Shown here: piece by piece, positions 35,002 through 46,489 of the stretch
Numbering within the stretch: position 1 is the first letter of the stretch
How the letters are laid out: every line of letters begins with the position of its first letter
DNA from: Alligator mississippiensis
Taxonomy: Eukaryota; Chordata; Crocodylia; Alligatoridae
Assembly: GCF_030867095.1 (NCBI RefSeq)
Contig: NC_081824.1
Location: forward strand, 308,466,956 to 308,530,955
Direction of reading: 5' to 3'
DNA: 64,000 bases
Translations under genes and position numbers: made by a program
Notes under the pieces: generated by a model
What the model was told of the DNA's origin: nothing
Database searches by the model: none
The model's input: only the letters and a program-made list of their open reading frames with translations

Positions 35002-35257
35002 TATACTGAGTTCTAAAAACTTGTCCTTTGGCTGAAGATACTTTGATGTTTCTGCCTGATATTCCCTGACAATAAATTAAGGGTATATTCCGTGAAGTAT
35101 AGTAAGGAAAGAATTATTGCCTTGTTTGAAGATCTATGACTTCTTTTTTCCAATTACATGAGCTTATCTGCCCCATGGAATATAACACAGACTCAGCTTT
35201 CCTGGTTACTCTAATTACTTCTGGTCCTACAGCTATTTTGCCTCCTGTCTCTTTCAG

Positions 35258-35311
35258 GAATCAGAAACTGATTGGTGAGCTACAAGCAAATTTAGATGTG
35301 ATTATTACACC
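35258..35311 (+). other. Candidate internal exon, 54 nt
   Basis: A very strong acceptor (TTTGCCTCCTGTCTCTTTCAG) ends at 35257. The donor GTGAGTGAAG begins at 35312. One frame is open: NQKLIGELQANLDVIIT. An inner GTGAGC could also act as a donor. No homology is recognised and chance is a real alternative. Confidence 0.2.
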
Positions 35312-35745
35312 GTGAGTGAAGCAAACTTAAATTTTTTCAGAGCGTATGGAGAAACCAAAATGGAAATGGGTGTCCTAGAGTAGCAATTACTTTTATGGCA
35401 TGCTTTTGATATTTGCCAATTCTGTGACCTTACTATAAAGTGTATGCTGTGTAGTGTACCAACAGGACTATACTATATAGCGTAGCAGCTGATTTTTGTG
35501 GTAGTGCTAATGACAACATAGAGCATAGGCCAGGGCCATTTTCCTAAAGCATGGACCATCACTACTGCTTTGATTCCTCTCTGAATATCTGAATATCATA
35601 GTTCAGAAATCAGCAACTGAAACTCATAATTCAAGTACCACTTCTACATCCATTAGTCCTGCTATAGCACCAAAAGAAAGTATATTTAATAGTGATGCTT
35701 TGACCTTACTTTCCCCTTTGCCAATACTTCCATTTTGTCCGTTGC
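35312..35745. other. No gene seen
   Basis: AT-rich spacer before the foldback element. Confidence 0.4.
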
Positions 35746-35753
35746 CAAGATGT

Positions 35754-36296
35754 TAGGGCTGTGTGAAGCTTTGGTCACTGATTCAATTTGGAGGAGATTC
35801 GGACTGATTTGGCAGCCAAATCTCCAAATCCAAATCAAATTGGGAGACTTATTAATCTCTCTGAATTGAATCAGATGCTTCTGATTCAATCTGGAGAGAT
35901 TCAGAGAGATTCAATGATTCAGCCATAGACACAGCTTTATATGTTTTTTCTACATACCTCAAGGTACCAGGTATGGCTTTGTGAATGCTGAGATGGTGGG
36001 GCACTTCCGGGTCTGCTGCTGAGTATGCGGGCATCCTCCCTGTGCTCCTGTGGGACTCTCCATCTGCCCCACCATCTCAGCATTCACTAGCTGTACCTGG
36101 TACTTCGAGGTATGTAGAAAAAACATATAAAGCTGTGTCTATGGCTGAATCACTGATTCTCTCAATCAGAAAAAAATGTTCAGATTCAGATTCTGCTGAA
36201 TCAAAACAGAACAGTGATCTGAATCAGTGAATCAAATCACTGTCCCCAGAATCTGGCCGAATCCGAATGAAATACTGCCCGCTTTTCACACCTCTA
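35754..36296. mobile_element. Foldback hAT element, 543 bp, with 8-bp target duplication
   Basis: CAAGATGT flanks both sides exactly (35746-35753 and 36297-36304). The family is that of 14485-15262. Its arms are better preserved: CCATAGACACAGCTTTATAT near 35924 pairs perfectly with the end of the right arm near 36145, and pairing continues through TTCTACATACCTC. The centre has lost most of the left inner arm, so the middle (about 36001-36060) matches only the right inner arm of the longer copy. It has no transposase. Confidence 0.87.
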
Positions 36297-36304
36297 CAAG
36301 ATGT

Positions 36305-38400
36305 TCAGTAGTTGCCATATACATTTAAAGATATATCCATCTTAAAAACAACATTTCTTACCAAATCTGCTTGACTATTTAAAATGTTGTTGCTTTACAT
36401 AAAGGTCTGTCCTGACAGAATATATATCTGAATATTACTGGCTTTGGGTATATGTACATGAGTCCTTTGATCGTATCTCAGGGAGCAAAACACAATAGAT
36501 ACATAGCAACCATCACCTAAATATGCTATCAAGGACACCATGCAAAGAAATGTAACAGTAATAAAGACAAAAATGTTCTCCAACCTTGAGTTGTTAATGG
36601 CTTCATAACAGTTATGAAGAAACAGTTTCATTTAGTGAAACTGAACAAATTAGTTTTGCAATAGAATCATGAATGCTTATTCCCATTTTCCCAAGAAGAA
36701 ACAGAATTCTTGTTCATAAATATTCCTGCATATGACAGATCAGTGCTCCTTCAACCATTTGGAAAGTTTCATTCACAATGGAATATAAAGATTCTTGGAA
36801 AAAACACAGTCGAAGAAGTATTAACTTTATACAAACTGAGACTCCCTAAGCTTTACTAAGTAAATAAATACCTGCAGTTCTGCTATGTGATTGCACTAGT
36901 TTTAATTAAATTATAACATGCTCTGAAGAGTCTTCTTTCTGTATTGTCATAAGCCACAGAATGCTGATGAAACTTCAGAGCTTAGAAATGAAACTTTGTT
37001 GAAATATTGGTTATGCATAAAGTAACTTCTGTGCTGAAAACTCAGAAAAACTAATTGCAATACCTGTACCAACCTGAAAGAGGCATTGAGGTAGCAGAAT
37101 CTATGGATTTGTACATGGAATGATGAGACAAAAGAGTAATTTTAGTACAACTCTATATCTGCTACAAAAGGACAGTTTTGGCAGGAGAAAAAAAGAACAG
37201 AAAAATAATTCATCCCTCAATTTATCAATCTTTATTAAGGAGAGAATATACAATAATTAGATGCCTTTTGAGAATTTATGAGTGTGAATGGCAACATAAA
37301 ATTTGTACAATATTTTGCTATCTAAAAACTTGACAGTTGCCATTTGGAAATGAAATTAAAATCACCATGACATTTATGGTATTCCAATGCTTTGAATAAA
37401 TTTAGAATATACAATAGTGTGCTGAAGTGGCTCTAATACCATGGTAACTAAAAATTTACCAGGGGATGAGGGAAAAAAAAGATAATTCTTTGATTGACAT
37501 AACATTTTCAACATTATTTCATGATTGATAGAAATCTGTCATGTACATATGATAGGTTGTAGAGGCTGTAATCCACATTTCGATACACACAAGTATGGGA
37601 GTATTTAATTAAAAAATGGTGAAAAAGGTAAATTTCTTCAAGATAAGACATACAGGCTTATAGTTTATGAATATATTTGTAATTATAGAGTCCATTTTCT
37701 GACTTCTAACCACAGAATGGACAGACATAAAATTGATGTATTAGATTTGACTCCTGTTGTAAATATAGTTGACATTTTATTTTTAAGTCACACTGATGGT
37801 TATTTTCATACAGTTCCAATTCATCATTTACAGTTAAACCCAATTAATTTGATCGGCAGATTTTGTTTCCCATTGGTCCCTGTCAATGTTGTATTGCTAG
37901 AAATACTTTGAGACTGTTTTAAAAAACTTTCCTTTGCCTTTGTTTGTTTGGGGTTTTTTTTCAGTCACTGGACTGGAAAAAAATGATCTGTTGCTTTAAT
38001 ACTGGTCATCCATTTGTCGAGTGTAATCAGTCCATCAGAAACATGTTCTCATCAGCATTGTCTTGTGCAACAAAATGCATGTTCGTAAAAAAAAAAAAAA
38101 AAAAGAATGGAAAGCAGTGCTGCACTTCTGATCTTTGGCAAAAAAGTAAATGTTGTGTTACTTCCCTATGTTGTCATTCAGATGGGAAAATACAGAGTTG
38201 CTTTTGGGATTTGGAAGTTAAGCACATAATTTGATCTGCACTTAAACTGCTTGCCTGAGAAAATGACTTAAATGAGGCCCCTGGCAGACATTACCATGAC
38301 TGCACAATTAGGATCAGAGGTATTTTATGCTGAATTCCAAAAATCACAATTCCTGCACTTTATACATGCCTGTTCCCTGCAGGCTGCCATGTTCAAAGGG
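36305..38400. other. AT-rich DNA, no gene seen; A18 run
   Basis: An 18-A run lies at about 38087-38104. It has no polyadenylation signal or recognisable retrogene upstream. The rest has no supported features. Confidence 0.42.
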
Positions 38401-38404
38401 TGCA

Positions 38405-38887
38405 TGTGTTAGGGCCTTCAGTCAAGGAACCCAACCTTGGTTAATTGCCTAGGGAGCCATACTTGCTTTGAGTCCCTGCTGACAAGATCTTCACCAGCAA
38501 ATTAACTGGTTGGTTTCCTGATTGACTCCTGGGAGCACTACCTGCCTATTTATCACTATTTAGGGCAGCAGACTTCCAAGCTATTCAACAATTCTGACCC
38601 CGGTCTGTTTTGGCAAATCTCCTGGATCCTGTGCTCTTTGGCTTTCCTGGTTCCTGACCTTGGTTTGGCTCTGTTCTCAGACTTCGACCCATGAATTATC
38701 CCTCGGACCTGGTAACTTGGCATCTGATTCCCAGACCCTGGCCTAGGGCTGTGTTTTGGACTCTGCCCCTTTCCTCCCAAACCTGGTAATTTAGTGCCCA
38801 AACTCTGACCCAACCCCTGACCCCTGCCTTCCCTCAGTAGCAAAACCATTAGGCCAAAATGCCTGTGACCTAGTCCCTAACATCACA
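38405..38887 (+). mobile_element. Small solo LTR, 483 bp
   Basis: It starts TGTGTTAGGG and ends CCCTAACATCACA, giving TG...CA ends and inverted TGTTAGGG/CCCTAACA tips. TGCA flanks both sides (38401-38404 and 38888-38891). A TATTTAT promoter-like site lies near 38548. The downstream CTGACC/TTGG-rich transcribed part is typical of a reptile LTR family. No internal region is present. Confidence 0.65.
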
Positions 38888-39359
38888 TGCATAGGGGTGG
38901 CATGTACAGCTTCTAGATGCCTACATACTATGTGCTTAAAATTAAGCATAATATGTTTTATTGTGTCATAAATATCTTGCATGTTGCCATTTAGTGTGTG
39001 GTTAATTGCATGATAACATGTTAATTGCATGATACATATAACATCTGCAGGGGCCTTATAATTACAAATGTAATGCACATAGGACCGCAGGCACTGCAAG
39101 AAAATAATGAATAGGTAATGACATCATGGAAATGTCAGATAATGCTGATAATCTTATTATCTAAGTATCAATATTTTCTTGGTGGTCCCCAGTGACTAGG
39201 ATGATTGACTCCATCAAAGATGCTTATAGAATCAATAACTACCTTGGAAAATCTGACTAAGATCTGTTTTATACCTTGGCTACCTTTTACAATAGTCAAG
39301 CAGCTGGAACGATAATAGTGCTATGTTGCAACTTAAAACCTGGGAATGAGTCTATTATA

Positions 39360-40328
39360 CTGTATTTACCTGAATCCAATATTACTTTGAATTTAAGACA
39401 GCCCTCCAATCCTAAGATTCTACACATGGAAAAATTATAAATTTGTTACATGGAAAATTACATAGAATCTAATGATTGGAAGGGCATCTTAAATTTATAG
39501 CCCCACTGGTGCACTGGGGCAAGGAGATATAGTGGGCAGGTGGTAGGGGATTCAAGTGACCTAAACTCTGCCATTTGCTGCCACTGCTACCTGCCCCACA
39601 TCTGGTGCCTGTGTGCCCTAGTGACTGCGCCCCTACCACTTCCCCACTCTCCCACCTTGTCCTCTCCTCTGTGGTGCCTGCATCCCCTGGCATATGACCT
39701 CCCACTTGCTCCCCCATCCTGTCTACCCCCCAGCACTACTTTGTCCCTCATTCTGCCTGACTCTTGCTGCCACCTCTGGCCTCCCCATCTCCCTTCTTCC
39801 TCTCCCCTTTCTGTTCTCCTGTTGTTGGCTACTCTCTGGCTGCAACTCCTACTTTCGTCTGGCATGTGGAGCATGTGGTCACTCTAGCACCTGCCTATCC
39901 AGGCAGCAGTGATTGCAGCAGCAGCAGCACTGGACCTGGCTGAAGCCAGTGATAGAGCTGCCTTGTGGCCAGGTAAAGGTTAGAGTGACCATGTGCTCTG
40001 TGGCCAGAGCTGGAGGGTAAAGTGGTAGCATGAGGTGGGAGCAGAGGCTACAGGGGGCATAGGTTTCAGGTGGCTGATGTGGGGGACAGGCTGAGGTGGG
40101 GTAGAGGCTACAAGGGAAGGAGGTGGCAGTGGCAGTGGGGAAGGAGTGAGAGTGGGCAACAACAACAATTTTGACTCTAAGCCTGGGTCAGAGTCTAAGC
40201 CACAGCAGCCATCAACTCCCTGTGACCCCATCCCACCCAGCTGTACTTGAATCCAAGATGAGGGGGTATGCCTCCCCCCCCCCCGCATGTTAACTAGACG
40301 AAAACAACTTGGATCTGAGTAAATATAG
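39360..40328. mobile_element. TIR DNA element, 969 bp, with foldback interior
   Basis: The ends CTGTATTTACCTGAATCCAA and TTGGATCTGAGTAAATATAG are inverted repeats with few mismatches, and TA flanks both sides. The GC-rich interior contains another inverted repeat: GTGGTCACTCTAGCACC near 39877 against GGTTAGAGTGACCATG near 39977. A C11 run lies at about 40274-40284. No transposase is seen. The superfamily is uncertain. TA flanks favour a Tc1/mariner-like element. Confidence 0.6.
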
Positions 40329-40620
40329 TAGGTTCTGTGATCTTTAGTTAAATGTCATGTTCTTGAGAGTAGGAGGTATCTACCTTTACATCTTTAAAAC
40401 ATTTACTTTTTTTAAAATCTTGTCTTTTCCAGACAGATATAATAGCACTTTCTGGCTTTGTTATACCACTCTGAAACAGTAACTGGCAGCCAGAGAACAC
40501 TGCCCAGTTCACAGAGTGTTTGTAGCTGTCTTGCTGCAGCAGACCAATGCAAAACATCTTCCCTCTACTTTTCCATGACTCCTGTAGCTCCCTGCAGTTT
40601 CCTGTTTATATGAACCTCAG

Positions 40621-41739
40621 TGTCCCAGGGGAGCTGGGACGCCAGAGGAACCCCGGGGCAGCAAGGAAGCCTACTTACCTTCCGCAGGGCCGGAAGAGCC
40701 GGGGGAGCCATGCACGCCGAAGACGCCGGCACGGGGAATCAGCTGGGCCTTTATCCAGCTGCAGCTGAGCAGCGGGGGCGGAGGACGCCTCCCAGAGGGA
40801 ATAAAAAGCAGCCCCGCCGGGGCAGCAGGGCGGTTGATGAGGAGGGACCACGAGGGGGAACCCCAGCGTGGAGGAGAGCAACCGCCCCTCTCGGTGCAGC
40901 TGAGAGCGAGGGGCAGAGCCAGGGCAGGCTTCGGGGAAGCCGGCAACACAGCTGGCCGCAGGTTTGATTGCGGAGCCGGCTACAATGCCGAAAGTGAAAC
41001 TGACAACGGTACACGCTGCGGAGCTGGGGAAGGAGCCGGCAGTGTCTAAGGCACTGAAGCCTCAGAGGGACTTGATGGCAGGGAACGCCGCAGAGACAGT
41101 GAAGGTGCCGGCGGCAGCTGGAAAGGCGGAGTCAGGGAAGTAACTGGCTGCGCCGCAAGTAGCAGCGCCAGTGAGGGAACTGGCTGCACTCGGAGCAGCA
41201 GAGCCAGGGAAAGGACCAGCAGCAGCCTAAGCAGCAGGGCCGGTGGAGGAACCAGCTACGCTGCAGGCGAGAAGGGCGATGAAATAGCCGGCCGCTTCGA
41301 AAGTAGTAGGGCCGGGGCCAGGAAGAGCGGCCAGATTCAGGGAGGAGCTGAGGGAGCAGGCTGGGGCCGGTGACCCCGGCAGATGCCATAGTGAGCCGGA
41401 GACCTGGGTGGACGGCTGGCAGGTCGGAGGTGAGGCAGCGGTGGTCAGAGGGCAGCAATGGAGCCAAAAGAAGACAGAACCACAGGTGGTGACTGGCTGG
41501 GGTGTAGGGGAGGACGGAGCCCCAAGACAGCCTGCTGGGAACCATGCCTACTCTAGTGGCTACCCCAAGGGAGGACCCCCCACTGAAGTTACATTCAAAG
41601 TCATGGCAGGCGAGTTTAGGGGCCTTCCTGGTTTCAGCAGAGGTAGCCTTCGGGGCCCACCTGTAAGCCTGGAGTCCATAAAATCTAGGGACCGGGCAAG
41701 GGCAGCGCGGGAGCACCTACTAGAGCGGAGGCGGTTACA
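40621..41739 (+). mobile_element. Solo LTR, 1119 bp, perfect 5-bp duplication
   Basis: CTCAG lies on both sides exactly (40616-40620 and 41740-41744). The block starts TGTCCCAGGGG and ends GGCGGTTACA. It is strongly GC- and CpG-rich between AT-rich flanks. A TATA-like AATAAAAAG lies near 40800, followed by a GC-rich leader. There is no gag or pol inside, so it is a solo LTR of a Gypsy or ERV element. Overlapping open frames on both strands (for example 41132-41716 and 41408-41830) are by-products of GC richness. Confidence 0.8.
40799..40808 (+). promoter_or_regulatory. TATA-like site of the 40621-41739 LTR
   Basis: AATAAAAAG sits 180 bp from the LTR start within GC-rich sequence. It is the best promoter candidate in the LTR. 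Confidence 0.35.
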
Positions 41740-41744
41740 CTCAG

Positions 41745-42926
41745 ATTTCCCTTCTTTCTTGCCTCCATATCCTTCTGGCCTATCCACTCTCCTGTATACT
41801 AGTGACTCCCATTTCCTGCCCTTTTTGTGAGTGGATCTAATGTAAAATGTATCTTTTGAGGGAAAAAAAATTGAATCATTATTTTTGCTTGTAATTTTCA
41901 CAACTGAAAGTTTATATCTCTAAAAAGAAAGTGGTGGGGGGGAAAAAAAACCTTCAGAGAAACCAAAGAATTATTTAAAGAAATACTCTACCATTGTTGT
42001 CAGTGGGAATGAGGTTACAGTCTTCTCTCAGTAAAGATATTCTTTTTCAAGCCAGGAAATCATCTCCCATTACTCTCAATATCTGCTTAGAATAACTCAG
42101 GGAAGAGGAGAAAACTGATCCCAGATGGTGGTCTCCTAAGCATTCATGAGATGGAAAAGAGCACTGAGTCCTGTGGACAACTGTAGAGGGTGTATGCCTT
42201 TCTCAAATGACCAAATGACAATGATATTAACTAGGTCTTAGACCCTTTGCAGACAATGATAAGTGGCAGTACTTTTGAAAGATAGCAGTTTTTCATATAA
42301 ATGTCTGTAGTTGAATGTTATTCTTCCACCTCTTCTTTAGGAGATATATATAATCAGGAAAAATTACCTGAAAAATTAGCATTACTCTTTTAAAAAGTTC
42401 CCTAGATATAGCTTATGTGATTTTAATGAGTTTTAACTATAAGACAAGTTTGAGGATTTAATATTACTATTATCATAATCAACAAAATCAAGACCAGGTG
42501 TTAAATTTCTTAAAGGACCATTTTAATTATTAGCTCCTAAACTAATTAACAGTTTTACATATTAAATTATCTGAAAATTCATTTTGTACACAAAGGAACG
42601 CACACACTGTAATTTTTGTACATCATGAGATTGAATTTCTACTTCATCCTTAACTGCAGAGCAGCAACTGATGGTTCCATGGTATTTGCACTCCTGGACA
42701 GATGATGCCACAGCTTGATAACATCAGGATAAAATTAAGTAGAGAGCAACTAATATTTGGAAAAGGTACTAACTATAATATAAGTTGCAACTGTTACTAA
42801 ACTTTGAAAACAAAAATTAAGACAACCATTTACAAGAGAAAAAGACTTGAGGGTAAAAGAGTAGATAGATAGGCACTAGGCAGATGGATCTTAATGGGCC
42901 AGTTGGCATCTTGCCTTCCTGAAATG
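41745..42926. other. AT-rich DNA, no gene seen
   Basis: A G/A-rich patch lies at about 41934-41950. I found no other supported feature. Confidence 0.42.
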
Positions 42927-42970
42927 AATCATAGAGAATTAGGGTTGGAAGGGACCTCAGGAGGTCATCT

Positions 42971-43320
42971 GTTTCATAGATTTCATAGATATTAGGGCTG
43001 GAAGGGACCTTGGAAGATCATTGAGTCCAGCCCCATGTCTCAGGGGCAGGAAGTCATCAGGGGTCATAGGATCCCAGCAAGATAAACATCCAAATTTATC
43101 TTGAAGGTGTTCAAAGTAAGTGCTTGAACCACCTCTGGTGGCAGTCTATTCCAGACCTTGGAGGCTTGGACTGTAAAGAAGTTCTTCCTTATGTCCAGCC
43201 TGAAATGGTCCTGAAGGAGTTTATGAACGTTTGACCTTGTCATCCCCTGGGGCACTCTGGTGAACAGATGTTCCCACAGATCCTGGTGAGCACCCCTGAT
43301 AAACTTCTAGGAGATAAACT
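42971..43320 (-). mobile_element. Nested CR1 insertion, about 350 bp
   Basis: This short CR1 ends in two copies of the CTATGAAAT-type tail unit and has its own 3' UTR (GGTCCCTTCCAGCCC). Its minus-strand frame reads HFRLDIRKNFFTVQASKVWN, the last part of ORF2, and is truncated at the 5' end. Removing it rejoins GGTCAT and CTAGTCCAACC of the host CR1 cleanly, so it inserted after the host copy. Confidence 0.85.
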
Positions 43321-43337
43321 CTAGTCCAACCTCCTGC

Positions 43338-44640
43338 TCAAAGCAGTACCATCCCCAAGATCATCCCAGCCAAGGCTTTGTCTAACTGGACCTTAAGAAC
43401 CTCCAAGGATGGAGAGTCCACAACTTCTCTGGGTAACCTGTTCGAGTCTTTTACTCCCCTCCTAGTGAGAACATTCTTCTTAATATCTAACCTAAATTTT
43501 CCTTTCTGCAACTTGAGACCATTGCTCCTTGTCCTGTCATCTGCCACCACTGAGAACAATTTAACTCCATTCTCTTTCAATGCCCCTTTCAGGTAGTTGA
43601 AGGCTGCTATTAAATCTGCTCCCAATCTCCTCCCCTCTAGACTAATTAAGCCCAGTTCCCTCAGCCGCTCCTCATAAGTCATGCCCCTTCAACATTTTAA
43701 TTGCCCTCTGCTGGACTCTCTCCAATTTGTCCACATCCTTTCTGTTGTGGGGGCCCCAAAACTGAACACACTACTCCATATGTGGTCTCACCAGTGCTAA
43801 ATAGAAGGGAATTATCACTTCCCTTGACCTGCTGGCAGCACTCCTACTGGTCCAGCTCAGTATGCCATTAGCCTTGGCAACAAGGGCACACTGTTGGCTC
43901 ATATTCAGGTTATTGTCCACTCTAACCCCCAGGTCCTTTTCTACAGAGCTGCTGCCCAGCCAGTCAGCCCACAGCCTGTACTGGTACAGGACTTTACACT
44001 TGTCCTTATTGAACCTCATGAAATTCCTTTTGACCCAATCCTTTAATTTGTCTGGGCCACTCAGAATCCTAGCCCTACCCTTCAGCATATCTACTACTCC
44101 TCCCAGCTTGTCATCTGCAGACTTGCTATGGGTACACTATATGCTATCTTCCAGGTCATTGATGAAGACATTGAACAAAACCAGCCCTAGGACCAAAACC
44201 TGGAGCACTCCAGTTGATACCAGCTGCCAACTAGACATCCAACTATTGATTACTATTCTCTGAATCCAATGCTTCAGTCAGTTTCCTATTCACCTTACAG
44301 TCTATTCATCCAGCCCATACTTTCTTACCTTGCATGTGACAAAGTTTTGGGAGACCATATCAAAAGCCTTGCTAAAATCAAGGTACATCATATCTACTAG
44401 TGTTCCCACATCCACAGAGCCACTCACCTTGTCATAAAAGGCAATCAGGTTAGTCAGGCATGATTTACCTTTGGTGAATCCATGCTGACTGTTCCTAATC
44501 TTCTTCTCCTCCAAATGCTTAGAAATGGGTTCCTTGAGGATCTGCTCCATGACTGTTGCAAGGACTGAGGTGAGGCTGAAAGGTCTTTAGTTACCAGGAT
44601 CCTCCTTTCTCTTTTTCTTAAATATGGGCACTATGTTTGC
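43338..44640 (-). pseudogene. CR1 ORF2 reverse transcriptase remnant
   Basis: Minus-strand open stretches carry QHGFTKGKSCLTNLIAFYDK and YLDFSKAFDMVSQN (44302-44550), then WVKRNFMRFNKDKCKVL, VEKDLGVRVDNNLNMSQQC and PFYLALVRPHME (43771-44088), then YEERLRELGLISLEGRRLGA and LDIKKNV (43338-43682). The part between 44.09 and 44.30 kb, where the catalytic FADD box should lie, is out of frame, so the enzyme is dead. Confidence 0.85.
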
Positions 44641-45772
44641 CCTTTTCCAATCATCTAGCACCTTCTCTGATCACTATGAATTTTCAAAGATGATGGCCCA
44701 AGGTTCTGCAGTCTCATCAACAAAGTCCTTTGGCAGCCTCGGGTGCATCCCATCTGTCCTCAGGTGCATCCCAGCCAACTTCCTCACTACCCTCAGGTGC
44801 ATTCCATCCCATTTGGCCCCATTTCTGGCTGTATCTATCCAGCTTTTCTAAATAGTCCTTAATCTGTTCTTTTGCCACTGTTGCTCACCTCCTCCCCAAA
44901 ATGTGCTGCCCTGGTGCAGTAGTTTGAGAGCTGACCTTACCCATGAAGACAGAGGCAAAAAAGGCATCGAGCACTTAAGCCTTTTCTGCATCCTCTGTCA
45001 CAAGGTTGCCTCCCCCATTCATTAAAGGACCCACACTTTCCCTGATTCTCCTCTTGCTACCAACCTATTTGTAGAATACGGTGTCAATAGCTTGCCTATC
45101 AGTATCCTGGTGACAGAGTCAATAGTGACACAAATGTAGCTCTGAAGTGGGGCTTGTTGGCAAAGTGAACTAATATATTATTTTCTTTTTAAGGTTCATT
45201 AAAGTCCAAGAGAAATTAGTTGTGTTAGGGTGACAGTATTTGGATCTTTGGCAGCACTGGATTTGCAGCTGCATATAAGGCTTTAACCTGTGGCCTAGCA
45301 GAGCTGCTAACCACAAGGCAGAATGATAGCTATGCCAGCCATTTGCTTATGCTAAGTAACCATCTTAACTGTGTTAACCATCTTTCTGAAATAGCAGCTG
45401 TGTGAATCTGTGTGCTATGAATGAGGTAAAGTTTTAGGAATGTGGAAGATGGTACAACTTGAGACGGAAAAATAGACTGGAATGTGAAAAACAACACGTA
45501 ATTGGTAACAGAATCTGAGATGAACATATACAAAAAGGTGAATGGCGATTGGTGAAGAAGCCTCCAGAAGCTTCCAGGTTTTGGTCAAAGTCCATCCATT
45601 GACCGAAGAAGAGAAATCAAGGTCTTAGACATGCACTCATAGCAAAAAAAGACATGTAAATTAGTAAAATACATAGGCAATTCCATGCTAATGAAGCAAA
45701 CAGTAAACAGAGGTGGAGCTTGAGAGAGTAGGAGAAATGAATGGAACAAAAGGAGGAGTGAATGTTAATAAG

Positions 45773-45778
45773 TATAAA
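45773..45778 (+). promoter_or_regulatory. TATA box of the 45221-45950 LTR
   Basis: TATAAA is placed as expected relative to the AATAAA 109 bp downstream, leaving a short R region. Confidence 0.45.
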
Positions 45779-45881
45779 CCATAGGGAATAAATGTGTGAA
45801 AAAACTATTGTTTACTGCTGCTCCCCATGTTCATAGACTGGGTGTCTGTGGGGGAGCTCACCTGAAGCTGTCTCCATTCTA

Positions 45882-45887
45882 AATAAA
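45882..45887 (+). terminator. Polyadenylation signal of the LTR
   Basis: AATAAA is followed by a TG-rich stretch (GCAATGTGTGCAAG), which fits the downstream element. Confidence 0.45.
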
Positions 45888-46489
45888 TCTATTGCGAGCA
45901 ATGTGTGCAAGTAGCGTTTGCTGTCTGTCTGCTCTGGCTAATGAGTAACAGGACCCATGAGCGATTAGGTCATCATCTTCCTAGTCATTGGGCACTGCAT
46001 ACAGTCAGAGTCTAACAAGTTGTATCATTTCAAGCATGTGTGGCCTTTGCCTCTCTTTCCTCAGGAGAAGGCAGGATGAGAAATAATATGAATGGTTAAG
46101 GTAAAGGAGAATGGAAGAGCTGTGTTGGGAAGTTTTATTACTCCTTCCATTCCTGGCTATTGCCAGTGCTAACCCTCTCATTTCTCTGAAGCTGCTCTCT
46201 CAGAATTATTTACTATATGAACAATAATAATAATCTGTGATTTTTTTTCAAGTCATCAGGCTAAGAACACCTTTCTCAACAGCAGTCCCTCAATAATACT
46301 CCTCATTTGTCTGGGAAGGAGAGATTTCATCAGTGAATCCATAGATGACGGAAGGTGCCAGCCTGAGATGCAGATGTTCAGCTGCTGATATAACAAATGA
46401 TTCCAGGAAAAAGGACTAGATCCTAGTGATGCTGAGTCACAGCTTTGTGCCTTTTGTCTGTATGTCACCACAGTGAAGTGAGTTTGCTC

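Larger units (their letters stand above)
42927..45080 (-). mobile_element. CR1 LINE, interrupted by a second CR1
   Basis: The element reads on the minus strand. Its 3' UTR (GGGTTGGAAGGGACCTCAGG and the ATTCTCTATGAT end) is at 42927-42970, is split by the insertion at 42971-43320, and resumes with CTAGTCCAACCTCCTGCTCA. Upstream on the minus strand come the C-terminal tail, reverse transcriptase and the linker before it, reaching about 45080. The 5' half is missing. Confidence 0.87.
45221..45950 (+). mobile_element. Retroviral-type LTR (old endogenous retrovirus)
   Basis: The layout is U3-R-U5. A TATA box (TATAAA) at 45773-45778 is followed 110 bp on by a polyadenylation signal (AATAAA) at 45882-45887, then about 63 bp ending GAGTAACA. 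The likely start TGTGTTAGGG at 45221 makes a TGTTA/TAACA tip pair. The flanks show no matching duplication, so the left boundary may be wrong or the copy rearranged. No viral gene adjoins it. Confidence 0.55.

Noticed and set aside
38087..38104. A18 run as the tail of a processed pseudogene
   Set aside because: There is no polyadenylation signal, no recognisable coding sequence upstream and no flanking direct repeat.
41132..41830. Overlapping frames of 194 and 140 codons as genes
   Set aside because: They lie inside a solo LTR with an exact 5-bp duplication, on opposite strands of CpG-rich DNA.
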